This document shows positions 1-4,970 of a DNA stretch of 7,534 nt, in pieces. Each line of letters opens with the position of its first letter. Positions within the stretch are counted from its first letter, which is position 1. Position numbers and translations under genes: made by a program. The notes under the pieces are model-generated. The model did no database searches. It worked only from the letters and a program-made list of their open reading frames with translations, and was not told the origin of the DNA. The stretch is from an uncultured Erysipelotrichaceae bacterium (GTDB lineage Bacteria > Bacillota_I > Bacilli_A > RF39 > UBA660): the NCBI GenBank assembly GCA_902783215.1, contig CACZQD010000100.1, positions 1 through 7,534 on the forward strand, in the 5' to 3' direction.

Positions 1-335
1 ATGAAGGATTTGATGAAAGAATAAGATCTTTAGCTGATCTAGAACTAAGTATCGGAGATTTTGTTTTAACTGGAGGAGAAATTCCTAGTATGGCTATTAT
101 GGATAGTGTAGTTAGGCTAATTGATGGTGTGATAAAAAAGGATTCCCATACCTTCGATTCATTTAATAATAATTTGCTGGATTATCCTGTATATACTCAT
201 CCAGCTGAATTTAGAGGAATGAAGGTTCCAGATATATTGTTATCTGGTCATCATGCTAAAATTAATGAATGGCGATTAGATCAGCAAATAAAAAGAACAA
301 AAGAAAGAAGACCAGATTTAATAGAAAAGAGATGA
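1..335 (+). CDS. trmD: tRNA (guanine-37-N1)-methyltransferase, C-terminal part (5' end outside window)
   Basis: TrmD transfers a methyl group from S-adenosylmethionine to N1 of G37, next to the anticodon, in tRNAs reading CNN codons, which prevents +1 frameshifting. The first complete codon is at base 3 and the frame is open to the window edge. The visible 110 residues begin EGFDERI and continue with SIGDFVLTGGE, the signature of the trefoil-knot SAM-binding region. The knot helix follows (IMDSVVRLIDGVI), then the C-terminal tRNA-binding domain with LLDYPVYTHPAEFRGMKVPD, LLSGHHAKINEWR and a closing RTKERRPDL. All of these are close to the family consensus. An internal ATG at 90 is only a Met within the conserved block, not the start. 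The stop TGA lies 4 nt before the next gene, so the two are probably co-transcribed. In many Firmicutes rplS follows trmD; here it does not. Confidence 0.96.
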   Translation, partial: EGFDERIRSLADLELSIGDFVLTGGEIPSMAIMDSVVRLIDGVIKKDSHTFDSFNNNLLDYPVYTHPAEFRGMKVPDILLSGHHAKINEWRLDQQIKRTKERRPDLIEKR

Positions 336-339
336 TTAT

Positions 340-843
340 ATGAGTAAAGGATATTATATATCCAAAAACAATAAACATAAAGATATTATATATTTAGACT
401 ATGATCAGATAGATGGTTATAATATCAGACCTAAAAACAGCAATAAATATGGTATATCTGTTAATAAAATGATTATTGTTAAACCATCAATGATAGAAAA
501 GATACTGATTCGTAAGGCTAAATCTAAATTAAATTATTTTCTAAAGCAAATATATGCTTTACTGGAAAGTGATGATACCGATGGTGATACACTAAGAGAA
601 GCTTTAAATGATATGACTAGGTATAAAAATATAATTAACTATAAGTATAATAAATTTTTAAATGAAAAAGAAATAGAGCGAATTAATAAACGTATTAGTT
701 TATTAGAACAAGAATTAAAAAGAAAACAAATGTATTCAGATAATCATCAAAAAATACGTAATAATATGTACCAAGTATTATATAATAATATGTATAATAC
801 TAATACATATGAAGAAGAAAAAACAACACACCGTTCAAGATAA
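340..843 (+). CDS. uncharacterised 167-aa basic helical protein downstream of trmD
   Basis: I do not recognise a named family with certainty. The 167-residue product has no signal peptide or membrane segment, so it is probably cytoplasmic. The first 50 residues look beta-rich and end in NKMIIVKPS. Residues 50-75 form a basic helix (MIEKILIRKAKSKLNYFLKQ). A short acidic linker (ESDDTDGD, 76-83) follows, then a helical hairpin (LREALNDMTRYKNIINYKY, 85-103). A charged predicted coiled coil occupies about 108-132 (ERINKRISLLEQELKRK), and the tail is Asn/Tyr-rich and then basic. Overall it is Lys/Arg/Asn/Tyr-rich. It starts 4 nt after the trmD stop, with only a weak ribosome site overlapping the end of trmD (about 327-334), which suggests translational coupling. 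A terminator follows at 884-936, so it closes the trmD transcription unit. Codon use and base composition match its neighbours. A role near tRNA or ribosome metabolism would be a guess from position only. Confidence 0.85.
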   Translation: MSKGYYISKNNKHKDIIYLDYDQIDGYNIRPKNSNKYGISVNKMIIVKPSMIEKILIRKAKSKLNYFLKQIYALLESDDTDGDTLREALNDMTRYKNIINYKYNKFLNEKEIERINKRISLLEQELKRKQMYSDNHQKIRNNMYQVLYNNMYNTNTYEEEKTTHRSR

Positions 844-883
844 ATCTAAAATAATATAATTTTAATATTTTGATATATTGTAG

Positions 884-936
884 ATAACTATAATTAAACT
901 ATTGTTTATTAAAAGTTTAAATATAGTTATTTTTTT
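884..936 (+). terminator. Rho-independent terminator closing the trmD unit
   Basis: Two 17-nt arms (884-900 and 914-930) pair with a single mismatch around a 13-nt loop, and the right arm runs into seven T (930-936). The stem is long but almost all A-T. There is no A tract on the other side, so it works for the plus strand. The bases between 844 and 883 contain no gene or other signal that I can support. Confidence 0.8.
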
Positions 937-961
937 GAAGTAATATTACATTTTTGAGCCT

Positions 962-990
962 TTGATTTTATATTTTATTTGATATATATT
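962..990 (+). promoter_or_regulatory. sigma-A-type promoter for the Rpn nuclease gene
   Basis: A -35-like TTGATT (962-967) and a -10-like TATATT (985-990) are separated by exactly 17 bp. The expected transcription start is near 997, giving a leader of about 15 nt that holds an AAGGAG ribosome site (999-1004) 7 nt before the ATG at 1012. In DNA this A+T-rich, chance matches are common. Support comes from its position just after a terminator and before an isolated gene. Confidence 0.5.
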
Positions 991-1011
991 TGTTCTAAAA
1001 GGAGATGAAAT

Positions 1012-2013
1012 ATGAAATCATTAACTATAGAAGAAGGTAAATTAGTACCTCTTATATTTGATAAAATGTTTAAAAAAGTATTTGGTAATCCTGATAATAC
1101 AAAGCCAATAAAAAAACTAATTGAAATTGTATTAAATGAAAAAATTGATAGTTTAAGTTTATTACCCCAAGAATTAATTAGTAATAATGATAAAACTAAG
1201 AAAAACTCTGTTGATGTTTTAGCAAAACTAAGCAATGGTAGAAAAATATTAGTAGAAGCAAATACTAGTTTTGATTATGGTGATGCAGATCGTAATCTTT
1301 TCTATTTGGCAAGAATAATGTCTGAAGATTTAAAAGTAAGTCAAACATATTATGAGTATCATCAACACATATTAATTAATTTGAATTTAAAAGGAAGTGA
1401 AAAGCATCCAATCATTCAATACTCTATTAATACTTTACAACCTAATATTGAAGAAGAGTATAAAACATATACTAACAAATTAAATATTTATTGCATTAAT
1501 ATTCCTTTTTTTACCGAAAAATGTTATAATAAAAACACAGAAAAGTTAGATGAACAAGCTATGTTTTTAGGTATGTTAAATTGTCGAGATATATCTAAGG
1601 TAAATAAGTTTACGAAAGGAAATAAATTAATGAAAGAAATTATGAATGAAGTGGTTGAATTTAGTAATGACGAGATTATGTCACTTGCTTACAATGAAGA
1701 AGAAAATGATAGATATATGAAAGAAATGCATGATTACCATTTTCGAAAAAAACTAGAAGAAGCAAAATTAAAACATCAAGAAGATGTAAAAAATATGTAT
1801 GAAGAATGTCAAAAAGAAACAGAAGAAGCAAAAGAGAGGAATCAAAAAGAAATAGAAGAAGCAAAAGAGAAGAATCAAAAAGAAATAGAAGAAGCTAAAA
1901 AGAATTATCAATTCGAGGTAGAAAAAATGGAAAAAGAATTAATAAATAAAGCTTTAAAACTAGGATTATCAGAAAAAGACATTAAACAAATAATGAATAG
2001 TAAAAAAGAATAA
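1012..2013 (+). CDS. Rpn-family PD-(D/E)XK nuclease / putative transposase-like protein
   Basis: The family comprises PD-(D/E)XK-fold DNases annotated as recombination-promoting nuclease or PDDEXK-type putative transposase; characterised Rpn proteins cut DNA and promote RecA-independent recombination. Residues 14-45 (LIFDKMFKKVFGNPDN and the following IKKLIEIVLNEKI) are the usual family opening. The core reads SVDVLAKLSNGRKILVEANTSF (67-88), giving the predicted metal ligands Asp68 and Glu82 in an E-x-N form of the third motif, then Arg94 and Arg101 in the following helix. The nuclease domain spans about 1-200. From about 230 the protein is a charged coiled coil with three 11-residue repeats (266-298), ending in KALKLGLSEKDIKQIM, a helix typical of this family's C-terminus. 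An AAGGAG site lies 7 nt before the ATG. The gene has its own promoter and terminator and no inverted ends, so it is a stand-alone gene rather than an intact insertion sequence. Defence or recombination is inferred from the family. Confidence 0.88.
   Translation: MKSLTIEEGKLVPLIFDKMFKKVFGNPDNTKPIKKLIEIVLNEKIDSLSLLPQELISNNDKTKKNSVDVLAKLSNGRKILVEANTSFDYGDADRNLFYLARIMSEDLKVSQTYYEYHQHILINLNLKGSEKHPIIQYSINTLQPNIEEEYKTYTNKLNIYCINIPFFTEKCYNKNTEKLDEQAMFLGMLNCRDISKVNKFTKGNKLMKEIMNEVVEFSNDEIMSLAYNEEENDRYMKEMHDYHFRKKLEEAKLKHQEDVKNMYEECQKETEEAKERNQKEIEEAKEKNQKEIEEAKKNYQFEVEKMEKELINKALKLGLSEKDIKQIMNSKKE
1615..1632 (+). promoter_or_regulatory. possible internal ribosome site and start codon within the Rpn gene
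   Basis: AAAGGA (1615-1620) sits 9 nt upstream of an in-frame ATG at 1630, which is Met207 of the nuclease. Initiation here would give a 127-residue product containing only the region after the nuclease core: the helical segment, the repeats and the C-terminal helix. Rpn genes in enteric bacteria have been reported to encode such internally initiated short proteins that restrain the nuclease. Whether this site is used here is inference. Confidence 0.35.
1807..1905 (+). repeat. three 33-bp tandem repeats coding for 11-residue coiled-coil units
   Basis: The units lie at 1807-1839, 1840-1872 and 1873-1905. The second and third are near identical, and the first differs at a few bases. Each encodes x-Q-K-E-x-E-E-A-K-x-x. 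The 11-residue (hendecad) period extends a coiled coil by three helical turns per copy and keeps the reading frame, so copy number could change without breaking the gene. Confidence 0.9.
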
Positions 2014-2038
2014 GTTTTGAAATATTACTTATTCTTTT
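2004..2038. terminator. bidirectional terminator shared by convergent rpn-like gene and def
   Basis: An 11-bp perfect stem (2004-2014 pairing with 2028-2038), extendable by one T-A pair, encloses a short A+T-rich loop. The left arm starts in an A run and the right arm ends in a T run, so each strand reads as hairpin plus U tract. The arms include the last codons and stop of the nuclease gene and the first base or two of the def stop (2037-2039), so one hairpin serves both genes. Confidence 0.75.
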
Positions 2039-2585
2039 ATATTAATCTTAATTCATATTCAGTATAGAATTGATGATTAGGATCAATCCTATCATAAAAC
2101 AAAATACCATTTAAATGATCAATTTCGTGTTGAAAGGCGATAGATAAATCTTCACGAGCTCTAATTTTTATTTTTTTACCATCTGGATCATATCCTTCAA
2201 TAGTAACTCGAGCATATCTTTTAACGTGACCTTCAACTTCACGATTAACGCTTAAACATCCTTCGCCAGCTTCAGCAGCAATCATTTCATCTGAATAACT
2301 GGTTATTTTTGGATTAACAACAACATAATTATTAAATTTTCCTTCTTCATATTCATGAACAATAATAATTACTCTTTTATCAATTCCGAGTTGTGGGAAT
2401 GCAAGCCCCATACCAGGACGTAAATCATATTTTTCAGATAGCTCTTCAATTTGACTATATCGTAATTCTTTTATAGATTGTTCAATTAAATCTTTTTCTT
2501 TTTTAGAAAGAGGTAATTTTGCATCTTCACAAACAGTTCTTAAATGTTTATCTTTTTCATCTAGAATATTTACTTTTTTAAACAT
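2037..2585 (-). CDS. def: peptide deformylase, type 2
   Basis: This enzyme removes the formyl group from the N-terminal formyl-Met of new proteins in the cytoplasm, using a metal ion (Fe2+ in vivo). The 182-residue product has all three family motifs. Motif I is GMGLAFPQ (58-65, with Phe where Ala is usual). Motif II is EGCLS (108-112, metal ligand Cys110). Motif III is QHEIDH (152-157, with ligands His153 and His157 and catalytic Glu154). The LRPG lead-in to motif I and the extended loop before VVVNP fit type 2 enzymes of Gram-positives, as does the length. I chose the ATG at 2585. It has GGAAGTG (minus strand, 2591-2597) 5 nt upstream, and an in-frame GTG at 2603 lies upstream of the predicted transcription start. 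It is a single-gene unit, divergent from ddl and convergent with the nuclease gene. Confidence 0.97.
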   Translation of the reverse strand: MFKKVNILDEKDKHLRTVCEDAKLPLSKKEKDLIEQSIKELRYSQIEELSEKYDLRPGMGLAFPQLGIDKRVIIIVHEYEEGKFNNYVVVNPKITSYSDEMIAAEAGEGCLSVNREVEGHVKRYARVTIEGYDPDGKKIKIRAREDLSIAFQHEIDHLNGILFYDRIDPNHQFYTEYELRLI

Positions 2586-2605
2586 AGTATCACTTCCATA
2601 CACGT

Positions 2606-2634
2606 ATTATAGCACATCCAAATCTTTATTTCAA
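2606..2634 (-). promoter_or_regulatory. strong sigma-A promoter for def, extended -10
   Basis: On the minus strand TTGAAA (2634-2629) and a perfect TATAAT (2611-2606) are exactly 17 bp apart, and TG precedes the -10 by one base (TGCTATAAT, extended -10). The predicted start near 2599 gives a leader of about 14 nt to the def ATG at 2585. This is the best promoter match in the window. Confidence 0.85.
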
Positions 2635-2658
2635 ATATGAGTTAATTATCTATTTTTA

Positions 2659-2689
2659 TATAATATACTTAATTGAGGTGAGTATTATT
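2659..2689 (+). promoter_or_regulatory. ddl -10 element, ribosome site and probable start region
   Basis: A perfect TATAAT (2659-2664) lies in the def-ddl spacer. No good -35 is visible 16-18 bp upstream. The predicted transcript start is near 2671. GAGGTGA (2675-2681) is a clear Shine-Dalgarno sequence, but the expected start position 5 nt further on is ATT (2687-2689), not ATG, GTG or TTG. The GTG at 2678 lies within the Shine-Dalgarno sequence itself. Confidence 0.6.
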
Positions 2690-3667
2690 AAAAAAGTATT
2701 AATTATATTTGGAGGTAATTCTTCTGAACATATAATTTCTTGTAAATCAGCTAAAAGTATTGCATTAAATATTGATAAAGCCTTATTTAACTATAAACTA
2801 GTAGGAATAGACTTCTCTAACATCTGGTATCAGTATGAAGATGATATTAATTATATTGATTATCATTGGACGTATCGTAAGATAAAAAAAGTAGGTAACA
2901 TAATTGATTATTTAAAAGAATTTGATGTTATTTTTCCAATTATTCATGGAACAAATGGAGAAGATGGTAAACTACAAGGTTTATTTGATATGTTTAATAT
3001 TAAATATGTTGGATGTGATACATTAACTAGTAGTATCTTAATGGATAAGGATATATCTAAATTAATATTTAAAAGTTTAGGTATCAATCAAGTACCATCT
3101 ATCACAATAAATGACAGTTATGATATTAAAAGTATTATAAATAATTTATCATTTCCAATAATTGTCAAACCATCTAATGGAGGTTCTTCGATTGGTATTA
3201 ATCAAGTTTATAATAAAAAAGAATTAAAAAAAGCCATTAAAGAAGCTTTAAAATATGATTCAAAAATTATTATAGAAAAGTATTTAAAAGTAAGAGAACT
3301 AGAAATAGCTATATTAAAAACTAATAAAGAAACAGTTATATCTAAGCCAGGTGAGATTAAATCAGCTAATGAGTTTTATGATTATAATGCCAAATATGAA
3401 AATAATAAATCATACACATATATTCCTAATGATTTAGACGATAGAGTATTAAAGATTATAAATGATTATTGTAAATTATTAATTGATAAATTAAATATTA
3501 AAGGATTATCAAGAATTGATTTTTTCTTAGATAAAGATAATAACGTTTATCTAAATGAAATAAATACTATTCCAGGATTTACTGACATAAGTATGTATCC
3601 TAAATTAATAGAGAATAGTGAGATTAATTATAAAGATTTAATTACTAAATTAATTAATAATGTTTAA
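2678..3667 (+). CDS. ddl: D-alanine--D-alanine ligase
   Basis: This cytoplasmic ATP-grasp enzyme joins two D-Ala for the peptidoglycan stem peptide. Counting from GTG at 2678 (329 aa), the N-terminal domain starts KKVLIIFGGNSSEH (5-18). FPIIHGTNGEDGKLQGLFD (86-104) and MDKD (122-125) follow. The ATP-grasp lysine and flexible loop are in KPSNGGSSIGI (164-174). EKYLKVRELEIAI (200-212), GLSRIDFF (276-283) and the metal-binding NEINTIPGFTDISMYP (293-308) complete the set. FYDYNAKY (233-240) keeps the omega-loop Lys-Tyr pair associated with D-Ala rather than D-Lac as second substrate, so ordinary vancomycin-sensitive termini are predicted. Length is normal for the family. GTG at 2678 is the only standard start available, but ribosome site and homology favour ATT at 2687, giving MKKVLIIFGG and 326 residues. 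The gene is monocistronic, divergent from def and followed by a terminator. Confidence 0.96.
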   Translation: MSIIKKVLIIFGGNSSEHIISCKSAKSIALNIDKALFNYKLVGIDFSNIWYQYEDDINYIDYHWTYRKIKKVGNIIDYLKEFDVIFPIIHGTNGEDGKLQGLFDMFNIKYVGCDTLTSSILMDKDISKLIFKSLGINQVPSITINDSYDIKSIINNLSFPIIVKPSNGGSSIGINQVYNKKELKKAIKEALKYDSKIIIEKYLKVRELEIAILKTNKETVISKPGEIKSANEFYDYNAKYENNKSYTYIPNDLDDRVLKIINDYCKLLIDKLNIKGLSRIDFFLDKDNNVYLNEINTIPGFTDISMYPKLIENSEINYKDLITKLINNV

Positions 3668-3693
3668 AACATCATAATGATGTTTTGTTTTTT
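3666..3693 (+). terminator. Rho-independent terminator after ddl
   Basis: A perfect 9-bp stem (3666-3674 with 3678-3686) encloses a 3-nt loop and is followed by G and six T (3688-3693). The left arm overlaps the ddl stop codon. It separates ddl from the VWA/AAA operon. Confidence 0.88.
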
Positions 3694-3748
3694 AATTGTT
3701 TTTGTATTTAATATTTTGTCACTTTTTCTTTCTTTTTTAATGAATATG

Positions 3749-3757
3749 TGTTAATAT
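3749..3757 (+). promoter_or_regulatory. candidate extended -10 promoter for the VWA/AAA operon
   Basis: TGTTAATAT (3749-3757) fits the extended -10 pattern TGnTANNNT. No convincing -35 is present 17 bp upstream (TTTCTT). The predicted start near 3764 would give a 14-nt leader to the ATG at 3778, with the ribosome site TAGGTG at 3767-3772. A promoter is expected somewhere here because a strong terminator lies just upstream, but the exact element is uncertain in this A+T-rich stretch. Confidence 0.4.
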
Positions 3758-3777
3758 ATATAGTCATAGGTGTTAAT

Positions 3778-3950
3778 ATGGATGTACAGGGTAATATGAT
3801 TTTTTAGATAATGATGAATATCAAGATCTGGATAGTGAGATAAATGAAGATAGTCAGCCAGTAGAAGAGGACATAGAGGATAATGAATATGTTATCACGG
3901 CAGAAGATATAAAATACTTAATTGAATTAATTAATCAAATATTAAACAGT
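3778..3950 (+). pseudogene. frame-shifted N-terminus of the VWA-domain gene
   Basis: An ATG at 3778, 5 nt after TAGGTG, opens a nine-codon frame (MDVQGNMIF) that stops at TAG 3805-3807. Inserting one T into the T6 run at 3800-3805 joins it to the frame of the downstream VWA gene. The 49 codons 3804-3950 then read without a stop into Met 3951, giving an acidic segment (for example NEDSQPVEEDIEDNEY) followed by a helix ending LIELINQILNS. The in-frame stop TAA at 3792 and the absence of any ATG, GTG or TTG between 3795 and 3950 mean this segment can only be translated by crossing the frame break. The restored protein would have 397 residues. The cause could be a real deletion, slippage or a sequencing or assembly error. 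Confidence 0.7.
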
Positions 3951-4970
3951 ATGTCAAACTATTACGTAAAAACATTACCTATGTATTCCAATAATAGTTT
4001 TTTTGAACTTTATCTCAATAGTAATACTCAAAAAATAAATGAATTAAATTACATGAAATCCATTATTGAGCTTTTAAAACAATCAGTAGATATTGATAAT
4101 AACGAAGAAGATACTAAATATGATATTAAAAGTTCAGATTTATTAAACGATATTAGTCAATTATTAAATAAAAAAGAAAAGAATAAAGATCAAGAAATAC
4201 AAATTAAAAAAAGTCAAGAAGAAATTAATTTTATAATTATTAAGAATTTAATAAATCGATTTTTAAAACTATATTTTAAAGAAAAGAAATCTACTTTAAA
4301 TGAACGAGCTAAAAGTGATATTGAAAAAACACATGGATATTATTACTGGGATAAAAAGAGGATAGCACGTCATTTAACTACGATGGAATATACTAAAATA
4401 TTAAATGATAAATATGATATGCAGTATGCTCAAGGAAAGAATGAATCAGTTCCTCTGGCATTTTATTTTGATTTATCAGGTAGTATGAAAAATTATACAT
4501 TAATATTATCGCAAATAAGTTATTATCTTTTAAGAAATAAGATAAAAGTATTAATTGGATTTAATGAACAAATATATTATCAAATAAATGAAATAAATAA
4601 TAAAGTTACATTAAAAGAGTTAACGTATTTTTTTGAAAATTATTATAACACTTTAAATACAAATATTAAATATTTGAATATTCATGAAAATATAGATACA
4701 TATTTAATTCAAAAACTATGTGAAAAGTGTGTTGTATTTAGTGATAATGATAGTTATAGCGAAGTTTGTGAGTTATCAAAAAAATGTGATGTATATTTGT
4801 TATATGCTGCAAATTATTTCAAACAAGTTGATGATAATTTTAAAGGGTGTGTATTTAATATCAATAATGAAGAAGATTTATTTAATGCTTTAAGAAATAT
4901 ATCTAAAACTAATTTTCAAGTCTTAAAGCAAAAGAGTAAGAAGTTAAAAAGGAGAAGTAAAAATGATTAG
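3951..4970 (+). CDS. VWA-domain (MIDAS) protein, partner of the adjacent AAA+ ATPase
   Basis: The product of 339 codons as read has a helical, charged N-terminal half (about 1-125) and a C-terminal von Willebrand factor A domain (about 165-320). The metal-ion-dependent adhesion site shows FYFDLSGSM (171-179; Asp174, Ser176, Ser178), a plausible Thr at 234 or 237, and the third ligand in VVFSDND (Asp265). The segment HGYYYWDKKRIARHLTTMEY (128-147) before the VWA domain is distinctive, and the tail is strongly basic (KSKKLKRRSK). The layout, helical then VWA, resembles ViaA/CoxE/NorD-type partners of MoxR ATPases, which pass ATPase force to a client; the specific client is unknown. ATG 3951 has no ribosome site. 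The true start is probably 3778, across a one-base frame break, which would give 397 residues. The gene overlaps the ATPase gene by 8 nt. No signal peptide or membrane segment is seen, so it is predicted cytoplasmic. Confidence 0.85.
   Translation: MSNYYVKTLPMYSNNSFFELYLNSNTQKINELNYMKSIIELLKQSVDIDNNEEDTKYDIKSSDLLNDISQLLNKKEKNKDQEIQIKKSQEEINFIIIKNLINRFLKLYFKEKKSTLNERAKSDIEKTHGYYYWDKKRIARHLTTMEYTKILNDKYDMQYAQGKNESVPLAFYFDLSGSMKNYTLILSQISYYLLRNKIKVLIGFNEQIYYQINEINNKVTLKELTYFFENYYNTLNTNIKYLNIHENIDTYLIQKLCEKCVVFSDNDSYSEVCELSKKCDVYLLYAANYFKQVDDNFKGCVFNINNEEDLFNALRNISKTNFQVLKQKSKKLKRRSKND

Noticed and set aside
975..1235. Antisense reading frame opposite the start of the Rpn gene
   Set aside because: It is hydrophobic low-complexity sequence typical of the complement of A-rich coding DNA; the plus-strand frame has clear family motifs.
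1676..1864. Leu/Phe-rich antisense frame opposite the Rpn repeats
   Set aside because: It is a shadow of the Lys/Glu repeat codons.
1012..2013. An intact insertion sequence around the transposase-like gene
   Set aside because: No terminal inverted repeats or target-site duplication are seen. The gene has its own promoter and shares a terminator with def, so it looks resident.
2586..2603. GTG at 2603 (minus strand) as the def start, adding six residues
   Set aside because: It lies upstream of the transcription start predicted by an excellent promoter, and overlaps no ribosome site of its own; ATG 2585 has a good one.
3804..3950. A programmed -1 frameshift signal as the explanation for the VWA frame break
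   Set aside because: The codons at the run (ATT TTT TAG) do not form a good X XXY YYZ heptamer and no clear downstream stem or pseudoknot is visible. It is not excluded, but there is not enough to call it.
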